DNA of 64,000 nt, from the NCBI GenBank assembly GCA_009782565.1, contig WRIU01000003.1, positions 1 through 64,000 of the forward strand, written 5' to 3'. Within the stretch, counting starts at the first letter, position 1, and each line of letters begins with the position of its first letter. The notes below the pieces were generated by a model. The model was given only the letters and a program-made list of their open reading frames with translations. It was not told the DNA's origin and ran no database searches. Positions 6,630 through 17,156 of the stretch are shown here, one piece after another. The stretch is from Betaproteobacteria bacterium. GTDB taxonomy: Bacteria > Pseudomonadota > Gammaproteobacteria > Burkholderiales > Rhodocyclaceae. The position numbers and the translations under genes are program-made.

Positions 6630-9110
6630 TTACTCCCGGCGGCGCCGTTGCAGGCGCAGCGCGTTAAGAACCACCAGCAGCGAACTGCCAGCCATGCCGA
6701 CGCCCGCGATGAGGGGTGTCACCCGCCCCATCATCGCCAACGGCACGATGGAAAGATTGTACGCGAACGCCCACCATAGGTTTTGCCGGATGATCCACAA
6801 GGTTTTCCGGGCCAAATCGGCTCCGTCACTAAGACCGGAGAAATTCTCGCCGAGCAGCACGATGTCGGCCTGATTGCGGGCGAGGTCGGTTCCGCTGCCC
6901 ATCGCTACCGAAACATGTGCCTGAGCCAGTACCGGCGCATCGTTTACGCCGTCGCCAACCATCGCCACCACTTTGTCCGGACTTTCTTGCAAGCGGGCAA
7001 TGAATGCCTGTTTATCCTGCGGAGACATCCCTCCATAAATATCGGCGATTCCCAGTTGATGGCCGACCGCCGCGACTGCCGTCGGCGTGTCGCCAGAGAG
7101 AACCGTCACCGGGATTTTCGCCGCCATGAGTTGGCGGATAAAGTCCGCCGCTGCCGGGCGCAGGGCATCGGCAAAGCGGAAAAGCCCCAGCCAGCCGTGC
7201 TCATCGGCAAGAGCAACCACTGTGCCCGCTTTCGCTTCCATTCCAACGGCCTCGACCGGCACGGATAACCCCGCGCGCGCAGCGATGTAATCCGGACGGC
7301 CAATCCACACCGCTCCGCCGCTGTACCGTCCGGTCATTCCATGCCCTGTCACCGCAATGACATCGCTGACCGCGACCGGCGGTTTTCCGGCTGCCGCGTC
7401 GCGTAAGGCAGCCGCTACGGGATGTTCGGAACCCTGTTCCAATGCGGAGCCAAGCACACACAAGGCATCAATATCCATCGCGCCGAGGGGCAAGGTTTCT
7501 TCCAGCCGCATTCGTCCCGTCGTCAGCGTACCCGTTTTGTCGAATACGTAATGATTGACCCGCGCCAGGGTTTCGATGGCATGCCCGCGCGTAACCAGTG
7601 CGCCAGCGCGCGCCAGCGCGTCGGTTGCCACTGTAAGCGCTGCGGGAGTCGCCAGCGACAGAGCGCAGGGACAAGCCACCACCAGCACGGACACAAACAC
7701 CCATAGGGCCCGCACCGGATCGACGAAATGCCAGATGAGCCCCGTCGCCGTCGCCAGCGTCAGCAGGACAACGACGAAAATCGTTGCCCAGTAATCGGAG
7801 AGCGCCGCCAGCCTCGGTTTTTCGCTCGCCGCCCGCTCCATCAGGCGGCGGATCGCTGCCAATCGTGTACTGTCCCCCACTTGCTCGATCCGCATCACGA
7901 GCGGGCTGGAAATATTGATGCTGCCGCCGGTGAGTGGAGAATCGGCCTTTTTGGATACGGGGCGGCTTTCGCCGGTCAACAGCGCCTCATTGGCCTCACT
8001 CACTCCGTCGATCACGACCCCATCGGCCGGAATGACTCCGCCTGGGCGCACCCGTACGCAATCCCCCGGCACGAGTTGCGAAACGGGTACCTGCTCGCTA
8101 TCGGGAAGGGGCCAGCGCGGCAACCGTTCCGTGAATGCGGGCAGAACCTTGCCCAGTTCCTCGATCCCGCGCACCGCCCGCGCCCGAGCAATCATTTCGA
8201 GATAACGTCCACCCAACAGGAAAAAGACGAACATCGTCACCGAATCGAAATAGACTTCCGGCCCATTAGCCAGCGTCGCCCACAGGCTTGCTAAAAAGGC
8301 GCTGCCAACGCCGAGCGCGACCGGCACATCCATCCCCAAGCGGCGCAAACGGATGTCACGCACGGCATGCCTGAAAAACGGCGCGGCGGAATACAACACT
8401 ACCGGCAGGGTCAGTATCAGGCTGGCCACGCGAAACCATAGTTGCTCACGGAATGTCATTTCCCCGTCGCCTGCGATATAGGCCGGAACCGCGTACATCA
8501 TCACCTGCATCATGCCGAACCCGGCGACGAACACCCGCCACAACATCGCGCGCCGCTCGCGGTCAGCAACATCCTCGGCGCGCGCGGCGTCATATGGGTA
8601 AGCGCGATAGCCGATGGACTGGATAGCGCCAAGAATGTCGGAGAGTTTGATCTTGCGTTCATCCCAACGCACACGGACGCGCCGGGTAGCGTAATTGACC
8701 TGCACCGCCGAAACCCCCGGCTGAAGGGCAATGTGCCGCTCGTTGAGCCACACGCAGGCCGCGCAGGTGATGCCTTCGAGAATCAGCGAAGTCTCGCGTT
8801 CATGCTCACCGACCGGGCGCACAAAATTTTGCTGAAATTCTGGATGATCGAAGTGCCCCAGTTCGCGCAGTTCCTCCGGTATCGCCTCGGGACGCCTTTC
8901 GGGCATGGCATCGCGGCGGCGGTAATAGTCGGACAGCCCATTATCGACAATCAGCCGCGCCGCCGCCTCACATCCGGCACAACACATGTGGCGCTGCCTG
9001 CCATCCACGGCGACGTAATGATCCGCCTGCGGCGGAACCGGCAAGCCGCAGTGATAACAGGCCGAGTCGGCAGAGGGTATGACAGACATATTTGAGGCAG
9101 GTAATTCCAT
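6630..9110 (-). CDS. ccoI: Copper-translocating P1B-type ATPase CcoI (FixI)
   Basis: The protein has an N-terminal cysteine-rich segment (CYHCGLPVP and MCCAGC), a heavy-metal domain with CAAC near residue 116, membrane helices, the copper-site motif CPC (VACPCALSLATPAALT), the phosphorylation motif DKTGTLTTG and the hinge MVGDGVNDAPVL. CcoI exports Cu(I) for CuB of the cbb3 oxidase. The start is uncertain. The ATG used here (MELPASNMSV) has no clear ribosome binding site; a TTG 15 codons upstream and an ATG 7 codons downstream are also possible. It follows ettA by about 90 nt and is paired with ccoS. Confidence 0.95.
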   Translation of the reverse strand: MELPASNMSVIPSADSACYHCGLPVPPQADHYVAVDGRQRHMCCAGCEAAARLIVDNGLSDYYRRRDAMPERRPEAIPEELRELGHFDHPEFQQNFVRPVGEHERETSLILEGITCAACVWLNERHIALQPGVSAVQVNYATRRVRVRWDERKIKLSDILGAIQSIGYRAYPYDAARAEDVADRERRAMLWRVFVAGFGMMQVMMYAVPAYIAGDGEMTFREQLWFRVASLILTLPVVLYSAAPFFRHAVRDIRLRRLGMDVPVALGVGSAFLASLWATLANGPEVYFDSVTMFVFFLLGGRYLEMIARARAVRGIEELGKVLPAFTERLPRWPLPDSEQVPVSQLVPGDCVRVRPGGVIPADGVVIDGVSEANEALLTGESRPVSKKADSPLTGGSINISSPLVMRIEQVGDSTRLAAIRRLMERAASEKPRLAALSDYWATIFVVVLLTLATATGLIWHFVDPVRALWVFVSVLVVACPCALSLATPAALTVATDALARAGALVTRGHAIETLARVNHYVFDKTGTLTTGRMRLEETLPLGAMDIDALCVLGSALEQGSEHPVAAALRDAAAGKPPVAVSDVIAVTGHGMTGRYSGGAVWIGRPDYIAARAGLSVPVEAVGMEAKAGTVVALADEHGWLGLFRFADALRPAAADFIRQLMAAKIPVTVLSGDTPTAVAAVGHQLGIADIYGGMSPQDKQAFIARLQESPDKVVAMVGDGVNDAPVLAQAHVSVAMGSGTDLARNQADIVLLGENFSGLSDGADLARKTLWIIRQNLWWAFAYNLSIVPLAMMGRVTPLIAGVGMAGSSLLVVLNALRLQRRRRE

Positions 9111-9200
9111 AGAAGATCGTTTCGCTGAATCTTTCCGTCCAACCGCAATAGTCAACAGGCTATCTACCCGGAAGGACGTGGAAAACCGGAGCGATGAATA

Positions 9201-10865
<1,665 letters not shown>

Positions 10866-10935
10866 TGGGAAAGTCTCTGTTGTGCTGTTGCGGGCGGTAG
10901 GGGGGCGACTATAACGGATTTGCGCGGCGTTTTGC

Positions 10936-13254
10936 CTAAGATGCCCGTGTCACTGGCCCGATACTTTGTAACAGTTGCGCGAAGGAAGCCGCCGGAACTG
11001 GTTTGCTGCACAGGAAGCCCTGGTATTCCCTGCACTGATAATCCATCAGGATGTTGAGATGTTCTTCTGTTTCGACGCCTTCGGCCAGCGTCACCAAGCG
11101 CAGTTCGCGAGCCATATCCAGCACCATACGCACGATGGCAGCCCCGCTGTCGGTGTTCAGGTCGCGGATGAAAGACCGGTCGATCTTGAGTTTGCTGAAC
11201 GGGAAATGCCGCAAATAGGCCAGGCTGGAGTAGCCGGTACCGAAATCGTCGATGGAAAGCCCCACACCCAATGTTTTCAAGGCATGGAGCGCCGAACTCA
11301 TCTGTTCTGCCACCAGGACGCTCTCGGTGACTTCAAGTTCCAGCCAGCGCGGGTCGAGCTTGGATTGAGCCAAGGCCGATGAAACATCGTCGATCAACAA
11401 TTCATACTGTAGTTGTTTGGACGAAAGGTTGACCGCCATGATGATGGGTGGCAGTCCTTGGTTTTGCCATGCCTTGTTTTGACGGCAGGCTTCCTCCAGC
11501 ACCCATCTTCCGATGGGCAGAATGAGACCCGTTTCTTCGGCAAGCGGAACGAAATCCATCGGCGAGATCAGACCATGCTGGGGATGCCTCCAGCGCAGCA
11601 GGGCTTCGCAGCCGCAGATGCGCCCGCTCAGGATATCCATCTGAGGTTGGTAGTGGAGAGACAATTCATGCCGTCCCAAGGCACCACGCAGGTCAGCTTC
11701 GCGTTGTACGCGCAGGATCAGGGTATTACCGAGGGTTTCCGAGAAAAAGCGGTAGGTGTTGACGCCGGCTTCCCGCGCCTGACGCATGGCGGTATCGGCC
11801 TTGCGAAGCAACTCGTCGGCTTGCTGGCGGCGGCCTGAGACCATGCACACACCGACACAGGCAGTACAGATGATCGGCTGGCCCCTGAAGAGGATCGGGC
11901 GCGCAATGGTTGCCATGACCTTTTTGATGACATGTTCAATTTTTTTCAGGTGATTAGCGGCCAACTGGATGCCAAAATTATCGTCGCCCAAGCGGCCAAC
12001 GATGTCGTGCTCGCGCAATATCTTCCGGACGCGGCCAGCGACGCGTTGAAGCAGAAAGTCGCCTGCCTGATGCCCGTAAGCATCATTGATCCGGCTCATG
12101 TGATTCAAGTTGAGCACCAGCAGGGCATCTACGCCGCAGTTGACCAGACGCTCATCCAGACTGTCGATGAATCCTTTGCGGTTGGGCAGGCCAGTGAGAG
12201 AGTCGATGTTGGTGAGGCGTTTGATGCGCTCTTCGGTTTCGTGATGCCCGGAAAGATCGTTCAGGAACACAATCCAGTTTTTCGACCCGGACTGTTCGTT
12301 ATTCGCGGAAACAATGCGACACATGAAGGGTTTTTCAACGCCATTCTTATTGAGAATGCGAATTTCTTTGTTCCATGAGGCATTGTTTTTCACCTTCCGT
12401 ATCGTGGCGCGGATGAATCGGCGATCAACTCCGGCGGTGACAAAGTCTCCCGAAAAATGACCCACCAGTTCTTCTTCGCTATATCCGGTAATCTGGAGCA
12501 GTGCCTTGTTGACGATCATGATCCGAAAATGCAGGTCGAGGATCATGAGGCCTTCGTTATGGTACTCAAATATTCTGTTAATAACCTGCTTGCGAGACTC
12601 GGCTTCATAATGCGTGGTCAGGTTGCGCGCAATACCGGCGACACGGTACATCTGGCCCGTTCTGTCGAACAGGGGAACCCGTGAGATTTCAACGGGATGC
12701 TGTTTCTCGTCCGCTCCTGTGACCCACAGGGTTTGTTGCCCAGCGGTTTTGTTTTCGAGGACGGACAGACGGCCTTGTGATACAGCGTCGATTTCTTCGG
12801 CGGGGATGATGACTTCCGAGACGGAGTGACCGATAACGTCCGCTTCTTTGCGTTGGAAAAAATTTAGAAACGCCTTGTTGACCACCACATAACAGCCTTT
12901 CGCGTCGGTCATCCAGGCCGGATCAGGAATGGAATCCAGCAAAGTTTTATTTTCGTGGGTTTTTTCCTCCATTTCCCGGGTCAGGTGTTGAGTCAGTTTC
13001 GCCATGTAATCGGTGTGTGATCTCCATCCACGCAGGCCGAGTAGTGAAATCAGCATCATCAGGACGCAGAGCAACACGAAAATTATGACCGGATATTGGC
13101 TGATAAAAATGGTGGAATCTGCAGGATCGAGTAACGCAAAGGCCAAAAGGGCGATAGATGAAATAAATAGCAGGATGGCTGTAACCTGCATGAACGCATA
13201 CCGGACACGACCCTTGCCATGGGGAGCGGAGGGAGCGGGATAGTCGGCGTTCAT
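10936..13254 (-). CDS. Membrane PAS-GGDEF-EAL protein, probable c-di-GMP phosphodiesterase
   Basis: Order in the 772 residues: two membrane helices near the N-terminus (about 20-70), two or more PAS domains (about 95-340), a GGDEF domain and a C-terminal EAL domain. The cyclase signature is RLGDDNFGIQ, not GGDEF, and the metal-binding LDxF is LNHM, so cyclase activity is unlikely. The EAL side looks intact: EALLRWRHP, NLSSKQL, LEVTESVL, IDDFGTGYSSL and AEGVETEEH. The likely role is c-di-GMP hydrolysis with the dead GGDEF as sensor. It lies 8 nt behind another GGDEF-EAL gene. Confidence 0.9.
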   Translation of the reverse strand: MNADYPAPSAPHGKGRVRYAFMQVTAILLFISSIALLAFALLDPADSTIFISQYPVIIFVLLCVLMMLISLLGLRGWRSHTDYMAKLTQHLTREMEEKTHENKTLLDSIPDPAWMTDAKGCYVVVNKAFLNFFQRKEADVIGHSVSEVIIPAEEIDAVSQGRLSVLENKTAGQQTLWVTGADEKQHPVEISRVPLFDRTGQMYRVAGIARNLTTHYEAESRKQVINRIFEYHNEGLMILDLHFRIMIVNKALLQITGYSEEELVGHFSGDFVTAGVDRRFIRATIRKVKNNASWNKEIRILNKNGVEKPFMCRIVSANNEQSGSKNWIVFLNDLSGHHETEERIKRLTNIDSLTGLPNRKGFIDSLDERLVNCGVDALLVLNLNHMSRINDAYGHQAGDFLLQRVAGRVRKILREHDIVGRLGDDNFGIQLAANHLKKIEHVIKKVMATIARPILFRGQPIICTACVGVCMVSGRRQQADELLRKADTAMRQAREAGVNTYRFFSETLGNTLILRVQREADLRGALGRHELSLHYQPQMDILSGRICGCEALLRWRHPQHGLISPMDFVPLAEETGLILPIGRWVLEEACRQNKAWQNQGLPPIIMAVNLSSKQLQYELLIDDVSSALAQSKLDPRWLELEVTESVLVAEQMSSALHALKTLGVGLSIDDFGTGYSSLAYLRHFPFSKLKIDRSFIRDLNTDSGAAIVRMVLDMARELRLVTLAEGVETEEHLNILMDYQCREYQGFLCSKPVPAASFAQLLQSIGPVTRAS

Positions 13255-13262
13255 GGAATAAA

Positions 13263-16070
13263 TCAGCCTTTCGGTGTGTCTTTTTTGAGTCCCCCCTGTC
13301 TGAAGGCAGGAGTGTCCTCGATACGGTCTTGGGGAGCCTTCGGCTCCCTGTTACGCTTTGTCTCGCTTGTCTCCGCCATGAATGGCGGAGATTGCGCGAG
13401 ACCCGTGTTCAAGCCCACGAGATTTTGGGCAAAATCGGGGGCGGGAACCGGGCGGCTGAAAAGGTAGCCCTGGAAGATATCGCAGCCATGGTTGAGCAGG
13501 AAACGGCGCTGCTCATCGGTTTCCACGCCTTCCGCAACAACCTTGAGACCAAGGGCATGAGCCAGTCCGATAACCGCGACGGCAATCGTGCCGCCGGTAT
13601 CAGTATTCTGAATATCCGCGACGAAACTCCTGTCGATTTTGAGGAGGTTGACCTCAAACTGCTTGAGATACGACAGCGACGAATAGCCAGTGCCGAAATC
13701 GTCGATGGAAAGGCTCACCCCCATGCGACGCAGGCAGGACAGGATGTCGATGGTACGGTCGACATTTCGCATCAATATGGATTCGGTGAGTTCAAGTTCG
13801 AGCAACCCAGGCTCGATACCTGTTGCTTCCAGGCTATTGCTGACCAGTTCCAGTAAATCGCTTTGCAGGAATTGTTGTGCCGACAGATTGACAGCGACCG
13901 GCACAACGGGCAACCCGGCTTCCAGCCATTCGCTGATTTGCCGACAGGCAGTACGCAGCACCCACGCGCCGATGTCCTTGATGAGACCGGATTCTTCGGC
14001 TAGATGAATGAAGCGGCTGGGCGGGATCGTGCCGTATTCGGGATGCCGCCAACGAAGGAGCGCCTCAGAGCCTTGCAGGATGCCCGTGCTGGAATCCACC
14101 TTGGGCTGATAGAAAAGTTCCAGTTCGTTGTGCTCAATGGCGTTGCGTAACTGATTTTCGAGCAACAAGTCGCCGAGGGTGGTGACATTCATGTCGGCGG
14201 AGTAGAAGCGGAAGTTGTTGCGCCCATCTTCCTTGGCACGGCTCATGGCAGCATCCGCGTTGCGAAGCAGTTCCGCTGCCGTGTTGCCATCGGACTCGGA
14301 AAGGGCGATACCGATGCTGGCGGTAATCGTGATGTCGTGCCCGCCAAGCAGGTAGGGGCGGCCGACACTGGCAAGAAGTTTTCGCGCAATGCCAGCGGCA
14401 TCTTGCGGCTGGCCGATGTCGGGCAAGATGAAAACGAATTCGTCGCTACCGAGGCGAGAGACGGTATCGGTAGTCCGCAGCATGGACTGGCTCCGCTCGG
14501 CAACCTGCTGGAGCAAGGCATCGCCCAGTTCGTTGCCCAAGGTATCGTTGATGTTGCGGAAGCGGTCGAGGTTGACGAACAGTACGGCGGTATGGCGGTT
14601 GTCGACGCGCCGCGACTGGGCAAGGGCTTCGTTGAGCTTTTCCTGCATCAACAGCCGGTTAGGCAGGTTGGTAAGCGGATCGAACAGCGAGAAGTGCTGG
14701 ACGTGCGCCTCGTTTTTCTTGCGCTCGGTGATGTCGGAAAACACGCCGATGTAATGGACAACGTTATCCTTTCCGTCATGTACTGCGGCAATCGACAGCC
14801 ACTCCGGATACCTTTCGCCGCTTTTCCGGCAATTCCATATTTCACCCTGCCATTTGCCGCACCGCTCCAATGTCTTCCACATTTCATTGTAAAAAGTCTT
14901 GGTATGCCGGCCGGAACTGAGCATCGAGGGCGAACGCATATGTATTTCTTCTGTACTGTAGCCGGTAATGGCGGTAAACGCCGGGTTGGCGGCCAGGACG
15001 CGAATATTGGCGTCGGTAATGAGCATGCCTTCAGCCGCGCTGTTGAAGAGCGTGGCATATAATTTAAGATTGGCTTGGACGCGGTGCAGTTCGTCGATGC
15101 GCTGTTCAAGGTTGCGGTTGATGTTCCGCAAATCCTGGGTAGCCCGGATCAGCCGAACGAAGAGCAGCGTCAGGTAAAGCGCCAGCAGGAGTACAGAAGC
15201 AAAAAGCAGCACACGATAGACGTGGGATCGGTTTACCGCATTCTCGCGGCCATCGTTGTATGTCTGGATGATTTTTTCGATTCCGTCATCCATGGGAATC
15301 AGGGCAATTTCATGCAGTATCGAGTCCACCGCCCGTTTGTTTTTAACTATGATATCCGCATGATCGAGAATATTGTTCAGCGCCCGCGCGGACTGGAGCG
15401 GCAGGTTGGCGTTTTCGCGCCGGATGGATTCGATGTGCCCGGAGATGACCGACGCCAGTTCTTCATCGTCCGATATCAGGTAGGCCATTGCGCTACTGCT
15501 CAGGGTATTGAGATCGGCGCGCAGGCGCAGGACGGTGGCCGGGCTAACGAAGTTTTTGACTGCTGTCGGAAAGTAACGGGTGGAGTTGCGTAATATGGAG
15601 TTCTCTCGCAGGAATATCCCGATGCGATCTTCCTTTTGCTTTGCCAACCGATCAAGTTCTTCGGCACGGTGGCGGACTTCTTCGGCATCGCTACCGGACA
15701 GAAAATACGGGAGAGCATGAAGCTGCCTGAGTAACGCGTTGAAGCGGTTGATGTCCTGTGAGAGAACATCGTAATTCTTGTGGAGTTCGAAACGGATAGC
15801 CAGAACATCGGCGTCGATCCGGGTACTGACTTGGCGAAGGTCGCGAAGATTGCGCGAATATGCCTGAAGTTCCGAATCTGAAACGGTATCCGCATTGATG
15901 AATACCCAGAACAGCGCGGTCGCGATGACTGCCATGATAGCGAGGCCACGCCAGATTTCGGCGCGGAGCAACGAGGCAGGCGAGCCCCCGTGCACAGACG
16001 CAGGGGATTCCAGGGAGGACAGAGAGGGGGAGCCGCCAAGGGATACCGTAGGGCGGTCAGCGGAATTCAT
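13263..16070 (-). CDS. Membrane sensor GGDEF-EAL protein
   Basis: The 935-residue protein has a membrane helix (about 37-57), an extracytoplasmic region of some 230 residues rich in helices, a second helix (about 285-310), a coiled linker, a PAS domain (NPAFTAITGYSTEEI), a GGDEF domain with GSDEF at the active loop and the metal-ligand motif NLDRF, then EAL (EALLRWRHPEYG, LELTESIL, IDDFGTGYSSL, AEGVETDEQ). The EAL motifs are intact; the Ser variant makes cyclase activity uncertain. The last 40 or so residues lie outside the EAL fold and are encoded by palindromic sequence. Its start overlaps the upstream peroxidase stop by 4 nt (ATGA), so the two are translationally coupled. Confidence 0.9.
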   Translation of the reverse strand: MNSADRPTVSLGGSPSLSSLESPASVHGGSPASLLRAEIWRGLAIMAVIATALFWVFINADTVSDSELQAYSRNLRDLRQVSTRIDADVLAIRFELHKNYDVLSQDINRFNALLRQLHALPYFLSGSDAEEVRHRAEELDRLAKQKEDRIGIFLRENSILRNSTRYFPTAVKNFVSPATVLRLRADLNTLSSSAMAYLISDDEELASVISGHIESIRRENANLPLQSARALNNILDHADIIVKNKRAVDSILHEIALIPMDDGIEKIIQTYNDGRENAVNRSHVYRVLLFASVLLLALYLTLLFVRLIRATQDLRNINRNLEQRIDELHRVQANLKLYATLFNSAAEGMLITDANIRVLAANPAFTAITGYSTEEIHMRSPSMLSSGRHTKTFYNEMWKTLERCGKWQGEIWNCRKSGERYPEWLSIAAVHDGKDNVVHYIGVFSDITERKKNEAHVQHFSLFDPLTNLPNRLLMQEKLNEALAQSRRVDNRHTAVLFVNLDRFRNINDTLGNELGDALLQQVAERSQSMLRTTDTVSRLGSDEFVFILPDIGQPQDAAGIARKLLASVGRPYLLGGHDITITASIGIALSESDGNTAAELLRNADAAMSRAKEDGRNNFRFYSADMNVTTLGDLLLENQLRNAIEHNELELFYQPKVDSSTGILQGSEALLRWRHPEYGTIPPSRFIHLAEESGLIKDIGAWVLRTACRQISEWLEAGLPVVPVAVNLSAQQFLQSDLLELVSNSLEATGIEPGLLELELTESILMRNVDRTIDILSCLRRMGVSLSIDDFGTGYSSLSYLKQFEVNLLKIDRSFVADIQNTDTGGTIAVAVIGLAHALGLKVVAEGVETDEQRRFLLNHGCDIFQGYLFSRPVPAPDFAQNLVGLNTGLAQSPPFMAETSETKRNREPKAPQDRIEDTPAFRQGGLKKDTPKG
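13290..13390. repeat. Cluster of palindromes encoding the C-terminal tail of the GGDEF-EAL protein
   Basis: Three hairpins lie in about 100 nt: CCTGTC-TGAA-GGCAGG (one wobble), GGGAGCC-TTC-GGCTCCC (13332-13348) and CTCCGCCAT-GA-ATGGCGGAG (13371-13390). They are inside the reading frame, after the end of the EAL domain, and give the tail SPPFMAETSETKRNREPKAP. This looks like a palindromic element inserted in frame and not like protein-constrained sequence. Confidence 0.5.
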
Positions 16071-17119
16071 GGCTTCAATCGCTCTCCCCGGTATTCTCCG
16101 GTCAAACTTTCAAGAAAGGCTGCAATGTAGCGACGGTCTTCCTCGGGCAAGTCGCGCCCAAGCTGGTAGCGAGCTGTGATCTCGATGGCCTCGTCGAGAG
16201 TCTCGACGCTACCGTCATGAAAATAGGGTGCGGTGACGGCAACATTGCGAAGCCCCGGTACCTTGAAGATGTGACGGTCTTCTTCCTTGCCCGTGACGTT
16301 GTAACGGCCAAGGTCTGCTTTGGTGAGGTTGCCGCGGTCGGCAAAATAGTTGCCCATGACCCCGAAACGCTGGAAGAAATTGCCACCGACATTGACTCCC
16401 TGGTGACAACTGACGCAGCCATAGTTGACGAAGAGCCTGTAGCCTTCCCTGGCCTCATCGCTGATAGCCGTAGCGTCGCCGTTAAGAAAACGGTCGAATG
16501 GCGAGTCGGGGGTCAGCAGGGTGGCTCCAAAACGCGCGATGGCATCGCTGATTGTCCTTTCGCTAATCTCGCCACCGTATTCACGCTTGAATGCCTCGCG
16601 GTACCCGCTGTCTTCCGAAACCCGGCGCACAGCAATTGCCCAACTGCTCGCCATTTCGGCGATGTCCATCAGCGGGCCGGAAACCTGGTCAGCGAGAGTG
16701 TCGGCGCGACCATCCCAGAACTGGCGGAAATTGAACGCCGCATTGAACACGGTGGGCGTATTGTACTTACCGAGCGCATCACCCGCGCCAACTGCAATCT
16801 TGCGCCCATCGGCACCATTGCCAGAGAGGGAATGGCAAGTCGCGCAGGAAACCGTGCCATCGCCTGAAAGCCTGGGATCGTGGAACAGTTTTTCACCGAG
16901 CAGTACCTTGCCAGACTGAAGAATTTTCTGCTCGGGAGCGGGGATGGGCAGAATTGCGCTCTCCTGCCTACGCATGGAGCTTTGTACGCCCGGAATATCT
17001 TCTTCGTCGGCGGGCTGCGGCACGGCTCCATTCCTCGGAAGTACGGTCAGCACAACAAAAATCGCTGCCAGCAGAGTCAAGAAACCATAAAGCAGGAAAT
17101 GCAACTGGTCTTTTCTCAT
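16067..17119 (-). CDS. Membrane-anchored diheme cytochrome c peroxidase (CcpA/MauG superfamily)
   Basis: A 350-residue protein with an N-terminal hydrophobic anchor (about 8-28) and two c-heme motifs, CATCHS at 92-96 and CVSCHQ at 235-239. The family segments KLFHDPRLSGDGTVSC, TPTVFNAAFNFRQFWDGRA and KVPGLRNVAVTAPYFHDG are present. Such enzymes reduce hydrogen peroxide in the periplasm; the MauG branch instead oxidises protein residues, which cannot be told apart here. It is translationally coupled to the downstream GGDEF-EAL gene and follows the glucan synthase gene by 37 nt, so the three may be one message. Confidence 0.92.
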   Translation of the reverse strand: MRKDQLHFLLYGFLTLLAAIFVVLTVLPRNGAVPQPADEEDIPGVQSSMRRQESAILPIPAPEQKILQSGKVLLGEKLFHDPRLSGDGTVSCATCHSLSGNGADGRKIAVGAGDALGKYNTPTVFNAAFNFRQFWDGRADTLADQVSGPLMDIAEMASSWAIAVRRVSEDSGYREAFKREYGGEISERTISDAIARFGATLLTPDSPFDRFLNGDATAISDEAREGYRLFVNYGCVSCHQGVNVGGNFFQRFGVMGNYFADRGNLTKADLGRYNVTGKEEDRHIFKVPGLRNVAVTAPYFHDGSVETLDEAIEITARYQLGRDLPEEDRRYIAAFLESLTGEYRGERLKP

Positions 17120-17156
17120 CTTTTTTCGTGTTGCATTGATTTATCGTAGCGCGGAG

